64,000 bases of DNA, taken from contig JAHDND010000054.1 in assembly GCA_018435665.1 (NCBI GenBank), forward strand, positions 1 through 64,000, in the 5' to 3' direction. Shown here piece by piece: positions 27,613-37,781 of the stretch (position 1 is its first letter; every line of letters starts with the position of its first letter). The notes below the pieces were generated by a model, which saw only the letters and a program-made list of their open reading frames with translations, was not told where the DNA came from and searched no databases. The stretch comes from Candidatus Thiosymbion sp. (GTDB lineage Bacteria; Pseudomonadota; Gammaproteobacteria; Chromatiales; Chromatiaceae). A program made the translations under genes and the position numbers.

Positions 27613-29898
27613 ATGGGGCATCGCCTTCACCCCTTGACTACCGCAGTGGCCGCGGCCTGCCTGGTTTCGGGCACTGGTTTCTCCGCCAGCGCCGAGACCC
27701 TGACCGAGCTGAGCGAGATCCTCGTCAGCGCCGAGCGGCCGGAGGTTTTCCCCAGTTCCAGCCTGGTCACCGGCCGGGAACTGGAGACGGCGCGGGTCGG
27801 CACCAGCGATACCGCCCGGTTGCTCCTGCAAGTCCCGGGCGTCAGCCTGTACGGGGCTGGCGGCGTCTCCAGCCTGCCCGCCCTCCACGGCCTGGCGGAC
27901 GACCGGGTGCGGGTCAAGGTCGATGGCATGGACCTGGTCGCTTCCTGCCCCAACCACATGAATCCGCCCCTGTCCTATCTCGACCCCTCGGCGGTCGGGT
28001 CGGTCAAGGTCTTCGCCGGTCTGGTGCCGGTCAGCCTGGCGGGGGACAGCATCGGGGGCAGTATCATCGCCGAGTCACCGCCGCCGGAGTTCGCCGCCCC
28101 GGGTGAGAAGTATCTGCTCAAGGGCGAGGTCGGGGGTTATTATCAGAGTAATGGGGATGGCTACAACGCCAACCTCAGCGCCAGCGCCGCCACCGACAGC
28201 CTGAGCCTGCGCTACCAGGGCGCGGTGGCCAAGTCGCGGGATTACCAGGCGGGCGGCGACTTCAAGACCAGCACCGCCACCGGTCGTCTCAACCATACCT
28301 TGCCCCTGGACGTGGTCGGTTCCACCGCCTATGACAGCCGCAACCAGAACCTGGATATTGCCTGGAAGCAGGGCAACCACCTGATCGAGGCCCAGATCGG
28401 TTACCAGGACATCCCCGAGGAGCTCTTTCCCAATCAGCGCATGGACATGCTCGGCAACGAAGAGAAGAGCTTCAACCTCAACTACACCGGCGACTTTACC
28501 TGGGGCAGCCTCAAGGCCCAGGTCTTTTACGAGGACGTGGATCACTTCATGGACTTCGGTCCGGACAAGCGCTTCTGGTACGGCACCGCCTCGGGACCGG
28601 GCGGCACGGGCATGAAGTCCATCGACGGTATCCCCTGCTCACCGCTCGGCCCCACCTGCGCCGCCGGCATGCCGATGAACACCGAGAGCAACACCCTGGG
28701 GGCCAGTCTGCAAGCGGATATCGATCTCAGCGCCAGCCATCTGCTGCGGCTGGGGGCGGAATACCAGGGCTACAACCTCGATGACTGGTGGTCGCCCTCC
28801 GGGGCCAACATGTGGCCCGGCACCTTCTGGAACATCAACGACGGTCAGCGTGACCGCCTGGCCCTGTTCGGTGAATGGGAGGCGCGGCCCACGTCCCAGT
28901 GGCTGACCCAGATCGGCCTGCGCTTCGAGCAGGTCAACATGGATACCGGCGACGTGCGGGGCTACAACATCACCCCCAGCGCCCCCGGCAACCAGTACCT
29001 GGAGGCGAACGCCTTCAACGCCCAGGATCACCAGCAGACCGACAACAACCTCAACCTGACGGCCCTGGCTCGCTACGAATTCGACGCCACCAAGCAGTTG
29101 GAATTCGGTTACGCCCATCTGGTGCGCTCGCCCAGCCTCTACGAGCGCTACACCTGGTCGAGCTGGTCCATGGCCGCGGCCATGAACAACAGCGTGGGCG
29201 ATGGCAATGGCTACGTCGGCGACATCGACCTCAAGCCGGAGCAGGCCAACACCTTCTCCCTGACCTTCGCCTGGCAGGACGGGGAGGGTGACTGGGAGCT
29301 GAAGGCCACGCCCTATTACACCTACGTCACCGACTACATCGACGCCGTGCCCTTTAACCCGGCGACCTGGAAGCCCGACCAGTTCAATATCCTCCAGTAC
29401 GCCAACCAGGAGGCCCAGCTCTACGGCCTCGATCTCAACGGCAAGATGCCGCTATTCAAGGGCGACTACGGCCGCTTCGGTCTCAAGGGCCTGCTGAACT
29501 ACACCCGGGGCGAAAACCTGGATACCAACGAGGGTCTCTACAACATCATGCCCCTCAACCTGACCCTCACCCTGACCCAGCAACTGGGCGGCTGGGACAA
29601 CGGCATCGAGGTGGTGATGGTCGACAGCAAGGATGACCTGTCGGAGGTTCGTAACGAGATCGAGACCCCGGGTTATACCCTGGTCAACCTGCGCGGCAGC
29701 TACGCCTGGCCCAAGGTACGGATCGACTTCGGCATCGAGAATCTCTTCGATCGCCTGTACTACCTGCCCCTGGGTGGCGCCTATCTCGGGCAGGGTCGGA
29801 CCATGGCGCTCAATCCCACCGACGGCACCCTGGCCTGGGGCACCGCGGTGCCGGGCATGGGGCGGTCCTTCTATGTCGGGCTGAATGTCAAGTTCTGA
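27613..29898 (+). CDS. TonB-dependent copper receptor, OprC/NosA-like
   Basis: A 761-residue outer-membrane receptor: signal peptide (about residues 1-27), plug domain (about 35-150) and 22-strand barrel ending in an aromatic-rich strand (SFYVGLNVKF). The plug motif DLVASCPNHMNPPLSYLDPS gives Cys112-x3-Met116, and a barrel segment has His311-Phe-Met313. Together they match the CxxxM/HxM copper site described for OprC. Related NosA is linked to copper supply for nitrous oxide reductase. It is followed convergently by regA/regB and preceded by an FNR-like box and hairpin. Energy would come from a TonB/ExbBD system, one of which lies at 33469-35465. Confidence 0.85.
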   Translation: MGHRLHPLTTAVAAACLVSGTGFSASAETLTELSEILVSAERPEVFPSSSLVTGRELETARVGTSDTARLLLQVPGVSLYGAGGVSSLPALHGLADDRVRVKVDGMDLVASCPNHMNPPLSYLDPSAVGSVKVFAGLVPVSLAGDSIGGSIIAESPPPEFAAPGEKYLLKGEVGGYYQSNGDGYNANLSASAATDSLSLRYQGAVAKSRDYQAGGDFKTSTATGRLNHTLPLDVVGSTAYDSRNQNLDIAWKQGNHLIEAQIGYQDIPEELFPNQRMDMLGNEEKSFNLNYTGDFTWGSLKAQVFYEDVDHFMDFGPDKRFWYGTASGPGGTGMKSIDGIPCSPLGPTCAAGMPMNTESNTLGASLQADIDLSASHLLRLGAEYQGYNLDDWWSPSGANMWPGTFWNINDGQRDRLALFGEWEARPTSQWLTQIGLRFEQVNMDTGDVRGYNITPSAPGNQYLEANAFNAQDHQQTDNNLNLTALARYEFDATKQLEFGYAHLVRSPSLYERYTWSSWSMAAAMNNSVGDGNGYVGDIDLKPEQANTFSLTFAWQDGEGDWELKATPYYTYVTDYIDAVPFNPATWKPDQFNILQYANQEAQLYGLDLNGKMPLFKGDYGRFGLKGLLNYTRGENLDTNEGLYNIMPLNLTLTLTQQLGGWDNGIEVVMVDSKDDLSEVRNEIETPGYTLVNLRGSYAWPKVRIDFGIENLFDRLYYLPLGGAYLGQGRTMALNPTDGTLAWGTAVPGMGRSFYVGLNVKF

Positions 29899-29962
29899 GC
29901 GGGGCTAAGCAAAGGGCTTCAACGGCGGGCTATGCCGCCGAGACCGATCTGCCAGGGTTGGA

Positions 29963-30526
29963 CTAGCCCGGCCCTGGCGGGGATGTCGGTGGTCGGCGCT
30001 TGCCCAGCTTGCGTTGCAGGGTACGGCGGTGCATGCCCAGGGCGCGGGCGGTGGCGGTGACGTTGCCCCCGTGCTCGTCCAGGGTGCGCTGGATATATTC
30101 CCATTCCAGGTGACGCACGCTCAGGCGCTGGTCGGGGGCCGGGTCCGCTTCGCTCAGGAGCGGGGCATCTTCCCGCAAGGCGCGCAGGATGTCCGCCACG
30201 TCCGCCGGCTTGGCCAGGTAATGGACGGCGCCGAGCTTCATGGCGCTGACCACCGTGGGGATGCTGGCGTAGCCGGTGAGGATGAGGATACGCGCGGCGG
30301 GGGCCAGGGCCAGGAGGGGCTGAATCAGGTTGAGACCCGACTGGCCGGCGAGATTGAGATCGAGAACGACGAACGCCGGCGGCTGGTCCGCGCAGCAGGC
30401 CAGGGCCTCCTCCGGCCCGGCGGCGGCCGCGACCCGGAAGCCCCGGCGCGTCAGGGACCGCCCCAGCACCGCGCGGAAGCCCTCGTCGTCGTCGATCAGG
30501 AGCAGATGCCCGGCCTCAGCCGTCAT
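29963..30526 (-). CDS. regA: Redox response regulator RegA/PrrA
   Basis: A 187-residue response regulator: receiver domain with Asp56 (VVLDLNL) as phospho-acceptor, LTGY at about residue 93 and Lys in YLAKPAD, then a Fis-type helix-turn-helix at the C-terminus (GGNVTATARALGMHRRTLQR, about 153-172). This layout and sequence are characteristic of RegA/PrrA/ActR, global regulators of photosynthesis, respiration and carbon/nitrogen fixation. It lies just downstream of its kinase regB. The start region is duplicated at 127 bases upstream. The GC-rich inverted repeats between it and the TonB receptor (29923-29995) could act in termination of both convergent genes. Confidence 0.93.
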   Translation of the reverse strand: MTAEAGHLLLIDDDEGFRAVLGRSLTRRGFRVAAAAGPEEALACCADQPPAFVVLDLNLAGQSGLNLIQPLLALAPAARILILTGYASIPTVVSAMKLGAVHYLAKPADVADILRALREDAPLLSEADPAPDQRLSVRHLEWEYIQRTLDEHGGNVTATARALGMHRRTLQRKLGKRRPPTSPPGPG

Positions 30527-30667
30527 GGCGGACCTCGGTGTTGAGATTGGACAGTGCCTTGGCGTCAGTGGCGGTTTCCGCCAGTGGCAGACACACCTCG
30601 ACCTCGACCTCGACGTAGTTGCTCTGGGGCAGATGCCCGGCTTCAGCCGCCATGGCGGACCTCGGTG
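30504..30667. repeat. Diverged duplication of the regB-regA junction
   Basis: Bases 30504-30540 and 30631-30667 are 35/37 identical and each covers the start of a regA-like gene overlapping a regB-like stop. Between them, on the minus strand, a frame (ATG 30653) begins like RegA (MAAEAGHL) and ends like a second RegB tail (CLPLAETATDAKAL, then TEVRHDG), parallel to the real RegB tail (LPLAASPSDAEP, then TEVRHGG). It looks like a recombination scar between two regB/regA versions. Confidence 0.8.
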
Positions 30668-31965
30668 GGGTGTTTGGGTTGCGGCTCAGCGTCGCTGGGG
30701 GATGCCGCCAGCGGCAAGCGTACCTGGACGCAGGTCCCCGGGCCTTGATCCAAACCGTCGTCCGTTGCGATAAAGCTCAGGCTGCCGCCCCGACGCTCGA
30801 TAGCGGCCCGTCCGAGGAGCAGGCCGACGCCCAGGCCCGCGGTGGACTCCAGGGGCTGGCGCCGGATAAAGGCGTCCAGGGCCGCCGGGGACATGCCCCG
30901 GCCGTCGTCCTGGATTTCCACGACCAGCCAGCCCCACTGGGCCTCCGCACGCACCTGGATGTGGCTGGCCCCGGCCTTGCGGGCATTGTCGAACAGGTGG
31001 CTCAGGGCTTGCTCCAGGGCGATGTCAGCGGGCAGTGGGTGCTCGTGCAGGTTCGGACCCGGATTCCATGCCACCGCCAGGGTGGGATGCCGGCTCTGCC
31101 AGACCTGGAGCAGGCGCCGCAGCCAGTCAGCCGCCGGCTGGGCTGGCGCCTGACCGGTTTGCACTTGAGCCTGAGCCGCCCGGGCCGTCAGTTGGCTCAG
31201 GGTGTCCTTGCAACGCCGGATCTCGGCCTTCATCGCCTGGACGTCCGCGGCCAGCGGCGGGGGCAGGCGAGCGTCGTCCAGCAGGTCATCGGCCAGTACG
31301 TTGAGGCTGGCCAGGGGGGTGCCCAGTTCGTGGGCCGCCCCGGCGGCCTGGCTGCCCAGGGCGATCAGCCAATCGTCGCGGATCGCCCGTTCGCGGGCGA
31401 TGGCCAGTTCCCGGTCGCGGCGGCGGATACCGCCGGTGAGTTGCAGGATGAAACCGACCACCAGGACCGCCGACAGGGCGAAGACCAGCCACATGCCAAA
31501 CAGGTGCAGGGTTCCCGCCCGCGCGAAGTCGGCAATGTGGAGGGGGACGTAAAAGTACCAGAGCAGGGAGTAGATCAGGATGGAGCCCAGGGCCAGCAGC
31601 CAGGCCTGACGTGGGGTTAGGATCAGGGCGCCGATGGCCACCAGGGGCAGAAAGAGGGAGATCAGCGGGTTGGTTGCCCCCCCGGAGAGGAAGAGGTAGC
31701 CCCCCCAGGCCAGGAGGTCGAGGCTCAACTGGACAGCGGGGGAAAAAAACCGCGGGGCCTCGGCGGCACCCAGGGTGCTGTCCGCCAACTGCAAGCCCAG
31801 ATTGACCAGGCCGACGAGCCCCGCGTAGACCAGCAGGCGGACCATGAGCTCGGAGGGCCCCAGGAGCAGGGGGCTCACCAGGGCCGCCAGCACCATGGCC
31901 GCCACCGACAACCAGCGCAACCGCAGCAGGGAGGCCTGGATGATGCGGGTCAAGGAGTCGATCAT
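30643..31965 (-). CDS. regB: Redox sensor histidine kinase RegB/PrrB
   Basis: A 440-residue membrane kinase with six hydrophobic segments (about residues 18-175). The ubiquinone-binding motif GGATNP is at 95-100, the H-box AHELGTPLASLN has His212, and a conserved Cys252 sits 40 residues further (EIRRCKDTL). This spacing equals the His225/Cys265 pair in the Rhodobacter enzyme. The C-terminal ATPase has DNARKAG (N-box) and DDGRGM and GVGLLLG (G-boxes). It senses quinone redox state and phosphorylates RegA. Stop is at 30643; the C-terminus overlaps the duplicated junction. Confidence 0.95.
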   Translation of the reverse strand: MIDSLTRIIQASLLRLRWLSVAAMVLAALVSPLLLGPSELMVRLLVYAGLVGLVNLGLQLADSTLGAAEAPRFFSPAVQLSLDLLAWGGYLFLSGGATNPLISLFLPLVAIGALILTPRQAWLLALGSILIYSLLWYFYVPLHIADFARAGTLHLFGMWLVFALSAVLVVGFILQLTGGIRRRDRELAIARERAIRDDWLIALGSQAAGAAHELGTPLASLNVLADDLLDDARLPPPLAADVQAMKAEIRRCKDTLSQLTARAAQAQVQTGQAPAQPAADWLRRLLQVWQSRHPTLAVAWNPGPNLHEHPLPADIALEQALSHLFDNARKAGASHIQVRAEAQWGWLVVEIQDDGRGMSPAALDAFIRRQPLESTAGLGVGLLLGRAAIERRGGSLSFIATDDGLDQGPGTCVQVRLPLAASPSDAEPQPKHPTEVRHGG

Positions 31966-32113
31966 GGGGACGGCTTAGAGTGGTGGCGGCAGGGATAGGC
32001 CGGGATTGGAGGGTAGGGCCGGGATTGTATACCCGGCGTATCTAGGTTTTCGGCTACTGGCGGGCGAGGTTGCACAAATTGAATTTTAAAAAGTGGATTT
32101 GTAAGATTCAGGC

Positions 32114-33274
32114 ATGATCAAGCGCCAATCAGCAACCCTGGCCAGCGCGCTGGCGCGTGGCTTCCCGATCGTGGCCTTCGTGGGCCCCCGGCAGTCGGGC
32201 AAGACCACGTTGGCGCGCGCCTTGTTTGGCGACCGGGCTTATGTCTCCCTGGAAGATCCGGAAGAGCGGGAATATGCCCTGCATGATCCCCGCGGCTTTT
32301 TGGCCCGCTTTCCGGAGGGCGCGGTGATCGACGAGGCGCAACGCTGCCCCGCCTTGTTTTCCTATCTGCAAGGCCTGGTCGATGCGCGCGGGCGCATGGG
32401 TGATTTCATCTTGACGGGATCGCAACAGTTTGGCCTGCGCTCGGGTATCAGTCAGTCCCTGGCCGGCCGCGTGGGGCTGGTGCAGTTGTTACCTTTTTCG
32501 CTGACTGAGTTGAAAGAGGCCGGCAAGCTGCCTGAGTCGCTGGATGGCGCCTTGTGCCAGGGGGGCTATCCGCCGCTCTTCGACCGTGAAATACCGCCGC
32601 CGCTGTGGTTTCCCAACTATGTGGCGACCTATGTCGAACGGGATGTCCGGCAGTTGCTGGCGGTGCGCGATCTGGATCTCTTTCAGCGCTTCGTGAAGCT
32701 GTGCGCCGCGCGCACCGGCCAGTTGTTGAATCTGTCCGCCTTGGCGGCGGACTGCGGTATTTCCCAGACCGCGGCGCGGGAGTGGCTGTCCGTGCTGGAG
32801 ACCAGTTACCTGGTGATGCGCTTGCCGCCCTATTTCCGCAATTTCGGCAAGCGCCTGGTAAAAACGCCCAAGCTGTATTTTCTGGATGTGGGGCTGGCCG
32901 CCTGGCTGTTGGGCATCCGTGATGCCGAAACGATGAACACCCATGCGCTGCGCGGCGCCCTGTTCGAGACCTGGGCGGTGTCCGAACTGGTCAAGCAGCG
33001 TTTCAATGCCGGTCAGCCGGCGGAATTGTATTTCTGGCGCGATAATGTAGGTCATGAGGTCGATGTGGTGTTCGAAAGCCGGTCGAAACTCCAAGCCATT
33101 GAGATCAAGTCCGGCGCCACCTTGGTCCCGGACTGGCTGGCCGCGGCGCGAAAGTGGTCGGGCTTTGCGGGAGAGGAGGCGCTTCCCCCCTGCCTCGTTT
33201 ATGGTGGCGATGCCGCCTATGTCCGGGAGGGGACGCGGGTATTCGGGTGGCGGGCAATTGACTCGATGCAATAA
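32114..33274 (+). CDS. AAA-like ATPase with DUF4143 domain
   Basis: A 386-residue protein with N-terminal AAA core: Walker A GPRQSGKTTLARALF (about residues 24-38), Walker B VIDEAQRCPALF (about 71-82) and the sensor TGSQQFGLRSGISQSLAGR (about 99-117). A C-terminal DUF4143 part ends with a PD-(D/E)XK-like pattern (GHEVDVVFE then QAIEIKSG, about residues 313-336). The family is widespread and poorly understood, often mobile. It stands alone between regB and exbB; its stop is followed by a short octamer repeat. Confidence 0.88.
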   Translation: MIKRQSATLASALARGFPIVAFVGPRQSGKTTLARALFGDRAYVSLEDPEEREYALHDPRGFLARFPEGAVIDEAQRCPALFSYLQGLVDARGRMGDFILTGSQQFGLRSGISQSLAGRVGLVQLLPFSLTELKEAGKLPESLDGALCQGGYPPLFDREIPPPLWFPNYVATYVERDVRQLLAVRDLDLFQRFVKLCAARTGQLLNLSALAADCGISQTAAREWLSVLETSYLVMRLPPYFRNFGKRLVKTPKLYFLDVGLAAWLLGIRDAETMNTHALRGALFETWAVSELVKQRFNAGQPAELYFWRDNVGHEVDVVFESRSKLQAIEIKSGATLVPDWLAAARKWSGFAGEEALPPCLVYGGDAAYVREGTRVFGWRAIDSMQ

Positions 33275-33396
33275 GGACGGATCGGCCCCGACCGTCGGCG
33301 CAACCGTGGCAAAGAAGCCCGTCTCCCCAGACCCAGCAAACAGCCCCCAGCCCCCCGACTCCAGACTCCATGCCAGGATCTGTCTACACTCACCTG

Positions 33397-33433
33397 CCCT
33401 CAGGCCCTCAGGCCCTCAGGCCCTCAGGCCCTA
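33397..33433. repeat. Short tandem repeat CCCTCAGG
   Basis: Four perfect 8-bp units (33397-33428) plus a partial fifth lie about 35 bases upstream of exbB. Such a tract between ATPase and exbB could vary in length and alter spacing of regulatory sequences. Confidence 0.9.
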
Positions 33434-33468
33434 ACCAGCCACCAGGCGAATAACCGGAGAGAATCATC

Positions 33469-33894
33469 GTGGAGTTGCTCAAGACCTATCTGGATGCTGG
33501 CCTGCTCGGGCTGCTCGGCTTCATGAGCTTTCTCACCCTGGCCTTGACCGTCGAACGCTACCTCTATTTCGCCCGGGTGGACCTGGGAGCCTTCGACCGG
33601 CTGGAGGATCTGGAGATCGCCCTGACCCGGCACCTGACGGTGATCGCCAGCGTCGGCGCCAACGCCCCTTACGTCGGCCTGCTCGGCACCGTCCTTGGCA
33701 TCCTCATCACCTTCCACGACATGGGGCAGGGCGGCGCCATCGAGACCTCGACCATCATGGTCGGCCTGGCCCTGGCCCTCAAGGCCACCGCCTTCGGCCT
33801 GCTGGTGGCCATGCCCTCCATTGTCTTTTACAACGCCCTGCTGCGCCGGGTGGACGTGCTCAAGGCCCGCTGGGGCCAGCGGGCGGGTGTCTGA
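33469..33894 (+). CDS. exbB: TonB-system energiser ExbB (short form)
   Basis: A 141-residue MotA/TolQ/ExbB protein: three hydrophobic segments with the signature GANAPYVGLLGTVLGIL (about residues 63-79) and ALKATAFGLLVAMPSIV (about 105-121). It is the short ExbB type rather than the ~240-residue E. coli form. It forms the proton channel with ExbD and drives TonB. The start is GTG 33469 with GGAG at 33455-33458. It leads an exbB-exbD-tonB operon, 10 bases before exbD. Confidence 0.9.
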   Translation: MELLKTYLDAGLLGLLGFMSFLTLALTVERYLYFARVDLGAFDRLEDLEIALTRHLTVIASVGANAPYVGLLGTVLGILITFHDMGQGGAIETSTIMVGLALALKATAFGLLVAMPSIVFYNALLRRVDVLKARWGQRAGV

Positions 33895-33904
33895 GGAGGC
33901 CAGC

Positions 33905-34294
33905 ATGAAACGCATGGATCAGATCAACGTCATCCCCTTCATCGATGTCATGCTGGTGCTCCTGGCGATCGTGCTGACGACGGCCACCTTCATCGTCGAG
34001 GGCCGTCTGCCGATCCGCTTGCCGACGGCGGAGAGCCAGGCAGAGCCTGCGGTGACCGAGCCGGTGGAGATCGCCATCGACGCCGCGGGTCAGCTCTACT
34101 GGGCTGGCGAGGGGTTGGGCATGGGGCCCGCGGCCCTCGCCGAGCTGGCGCCGCGGCTTGCGGCATTATCGCCCCAGACCCCCGTCGTCCTGCGGGTGGA
34201 TGCCCAGGCCCGTTTCGAGGCCTTCGTCGGGGTCATCGACCGCCTCAAGGTCCAGGGGTTGGAACGGGTGAGTATCCTGACCCGCCGTTCCTGA
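33905..34294 (+). CDS. exbD: TonB-system protein ExbD
   Basis: A 129-residue protein with a single N-terminal membrane helix carrying the conserved Asp for proton translocation (NVIPFIDVMLVLLAIVL, about residues 8-24) and a periplasmic domain with the EIAIDAAGQLYW strand. It partners ExbB and TonB. It starts at ATG 33905, ten bases after exbB, and its stop lies 16 bases before tonB. Confidence 0.92.
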   Translation: MKRMDQINVIPFIDVMLVLLAIVLTTATFIVEGRLPIRLPTAESQAEPAVTEPVEIAIDAAGQLYWAGEGLGMGPAALAELAPRLAALSPQTPVVLRVDAQARFEAFVGVIDRLKVQGLERVSILTRRS

Positions 34295-34310
34295 TGCCGT
34301 CCCGCTTCTG

Positions 34311-35465
<1,155 letters not shown>

Positions 35466-35624
35466 TCTAAACCGATGCCGCGCCAACGACATAGCTATCC
35501 CCGATCAGCAAGGTGCCAACTCGTCAGTCTATCCCCTTCTGGGGTGTGGCTGGCCCCCTCATGACAGTTAGACTTACATTGGTATGTCGGCTCAGGACCG
35601 CTGTCCGCTAACCCTCTAATCCCC

Positions 35625-36314
35625 ATGCGTCTGCTGATCATCGAAGACAACCAGGACCTGGCCGCCAACCTCTGCGAATACCTGGAGGGGTGCGGTCATA
35701 CCCTGGACGCCGCCGGCGACGGGCTCACCGGCCTGCATCTCGCCGTCACCCAGCCCTATGACGTCATCGTCCTGGACCTGGTCCTCCCGGGCCTGGATGG
35801 GATCAGCCTCTGCCGTAAGCTACGCGAAGAGGCCGGCCAGGGGACGCCCGTGCTCATGCTCACCGCCCGCGACACCATCGAGGACCGGGTCATCGGGTTG
35901 GACGCTGGGGCCGACGATTACCTGGTCAAGCCTTTTTCCCTGCGTGAACTGGAGGCCCGTCTCCGCGCCCTGGCGCGCCGGGCGGAGGGGCGCGGCCACC
36001 AGCACCGACTGGCGGTGGCCGACCTGGTTTTCGATACTGCCAGCCTGCGGGTGACGCGGTCCGGGCGGGAGATCGAGCTCCCGCCCATCCCCATGCGCAT
36101 CCTCGAAGTGCTGATGCGCCAGTCGCCGCGGGTGGTGAGCCGCGCCGACCTCGAGGCCCACGTCTGGGGTGACTCGCCCCCGGACAGCGATGCCCTGCGC
36201 ACCCATCTGCACGTCCTGCGCAGCCTCATCGACCCGGCCTGCTCCCGGCCCCTGCTCCACACCCTGCGCGGCCGTGGCTACCGGCTGGCCGCCGAGGATG
36301 CCCGAATCCGGTAA
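35625..36314 (+). CDS. OmpR-family response regulator
   Basis: A 229-residue regulator with receiver domain (acidic pair near residues 6-8, phospho-acceptor Asp51 in VIVLDLVLPGLDG, Lys in YLVKPFSLRELEARLRAL) and an OmpR/PhoB winged helix (about residues 130-225, ending LLHTLRGRGYRLA). It resembles PhoP/QseB-like regulators. Its kinase follows 55 bases later. A likely target is the SulP gene downstream, which is preceded by 11-bp direct repeats of the kind bound by this family. Confidence 0.92.
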   Translation: MRLLIIEDNQDLAANLCEYLEGCGHTLDAAGDGLTGLHLAVTQPYDVIVLDLVLPGLDGISLCRKLREEAGQGTPVLMLTARDTIEDRVIGLDAGADDYLVKPFSLRELEARLRALARRAEGRGHQHRLAVADLVFDTASLRVTRSGREIELPPIPMRILEVLMRQSPRVVSRADLEAHVWGDSPPDSDALRTHLHVLRSLIDPACSRPLLHTLRGRGYRLAAEDARIR

Positions 36315-36369
36315 TGCCTTCTGAGTCCAGAATGAGCGCGGTCGTGGCTCCGGGTTTGGCCGCTGGCCG

Positions 36370-37659
36370 ATGAGGATGCCCTTCCACCCGAGCCTGCGCC
36401 TGCGCGTCGCCCTGGCCTTCGCCGGCTTGGGGGCGGGCCTTAGTCTGCTTTTGTCGCTCTGGCTCCACTTTGCCAGCCACGAGGCCGGGCTGCGCCTCAT
36501 GGACGAGACCCTCAAGGCGGAGCTGGAGGACTATCGCGCCCGCCGCCAGCGCAATCCCCAGTCCCTGCCGCCGGCCACCCTCACCCTGCTGGGCTTCGTC
36601 CTGCCGAGTCCCGCCGGGGCCGCCGCCCCGCCGGCCTCCGTCCTCGCCCTGGCCCCCGGCCATCATGATGTCCTGATCGCCGGGACACCCTACCGCCTGC
36701 TCGTCCAGGAGGCCGAGGGCGCCCGCTACTTTCTGCTTTACAACGAGACGCGCCAGGCCGCACGGGAGGCCGATTTCCGCTGGCTGCTGGCCAGCGGCGT
36801 GCTGATGATGACCCTGGTCGCCAGCGCCGCCGGCTTCTGGCTGGCCGGGCGGGTCATCGCCCCGGTGACGGCCCTGGCCGCCCGGGTTCGCGAGCTGGAG
36901 CCAGAGGCCGCCCCGACCCCCCTGAGCCAGGACTTCCCGGCGGGGGAGGTCCGGGCCCTGGCCGCGGCCTTCGACCGCTACCTGGGCCGGCTGCGGGCCT
37001 TCATCGAGCGCGAGCGGGCCTTTACCGCCGATGTCAGCCACGAGTTACGCACCCCCCTGGCCGTGATCCAGGGCGCGGCGGAGATCGAGGCCGATAATCC
37101 CGATCTGCCCCCGCGCCAGCGTCAGCGCGCCCTGCGCATCCAGCGCGCGGCCCAGGAGATGGCCGAGATCATCACCGCCCTGCTCGCCCTGGCCCGCGAG
37201 GAACGCGGCCCGGCAGCCCGGGACCTGTGCCCTCTGGCCGAGGTGGTGCGCAATGGCGCCGAACGGCACCGGCACCTCATCGCCCAGCGTCCGGTGGACC
37301 TGGTGGTGGAGGTTGCCGCCGAACCCCAGCTCCCTGCCGAGCGGGCCCTGGCGCGCATCGTCGTCGGCAACCTGATCCGCAACGCCCTGCAGCATACGGA
37401 CCAGGGCCAGGTCCTGATCCGTCTGGAGCCGGGCCGCCTCCTGGTCCGCGACACGGGCCGCGGCATCGCCGCGGATCAGCTTTCCCGCCTCTTCCAGCGT
37501 CACTACAAGGGCGGCGCCAGTCAGGGCGAGGGCATCGGCCTGTCCCTCACCAAACGCATCTGCGACCGCTACGGCTGGGAGATCGAGGTGGAGAGCGAGG
37601 AGGGGCGCGGGACCGAGGTCCGGCTGCTGTTCAAACCTCCATCCGGCCGGCCGGGCTGA
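36370..37659 (+). CDS. Sensor histidine kinase
   Basis: A 429-residue kinase with two membrane helices (about residues 14-34 and 140-162) flanking a periplasmic sensor domain of about 105 residues. A HAMP domain follows (about 163-215), then H-box FTADVSHELRTPLAVIQGAA (His about 225), N-box NLIRNALQHTD, and G-boxes DTGRGIA and GIGLSLTKRI. It belongs with the preceding OmpR-type regulator (55-base gap). The signal is unknown; SulP sits next downstream. Confidence 0.92.
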   Translation: MRMPFHPSLRLRVALAFAGLGAGLSLLLSLWLHFASHEAGLRLMDETLKAELEDYRARRQRNPQSLPPATLTLLGFVLPSPAGAAAPPASVLALAPGHHDVLIAGTPYRLLVQEAEGARYFLLYNETRQAAREADFRWLLASGVLMMTLVASAAGFWLAGRVIAPVTALAARVRELEPEAAPTPLSQDFPAGEVRALAAAFDRYLGRLRAFIERERAFTADVSHELRTPLAVIQGAAEIEADNPDLPPRQRQRALRIQRAAQEMAEIITALLALAREERGPAARDLCPLAEVVRNGAERHRHLIAQRPVDLVVEVAAEPQLPAERALARIVVGNLIRNALQHTDQGQVLIRLEPGRLLVRDTGRGIAADQLSRLFQRHYKGGASQGEGIGLSLTKRICDRYGWEIEVESEEGRGTEVRLLFKPPSGRPG

Positions 37660-37700
37660 ATCCTGATCTCCGCCATTCGGTGCCTGATCTTATCCCGCTG

Positions 37701-37751
37701 TTAACCTGGTCTTAACCTGAGCTTGACCTGGCCTTGACGTGGCTTGGCGTA
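37701..37751 (+). promoter_or_regulatory. 11-bp direct-repeat array upstream of sulP
   Basis: TTAACCTG at 37701 and 37712, TTGACCTG at 37723 and TTGACGTG at 37734 recur every 11 bases, with a weaker TTGGCG at about 37744. Helical-turn spaced direct repeats are typical binding sites of OmpR/PhoB-family regulators; one such regulator is encoded just upstream. The array lies 31 to 81 bases before the sulP start. Confidence 0.65.
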
Positions 37752-37781
37752 CCCTGAGAGTCCCATCCAAGCGAGGTTCTC

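Noticed and set aside
30524..30653. A second short regA-like gene starting at 30653
   Set aside because: It has only eight RegA-like residues and then reads as a RegB-like tail to a stop; it is a junction duplicate, not a gene.
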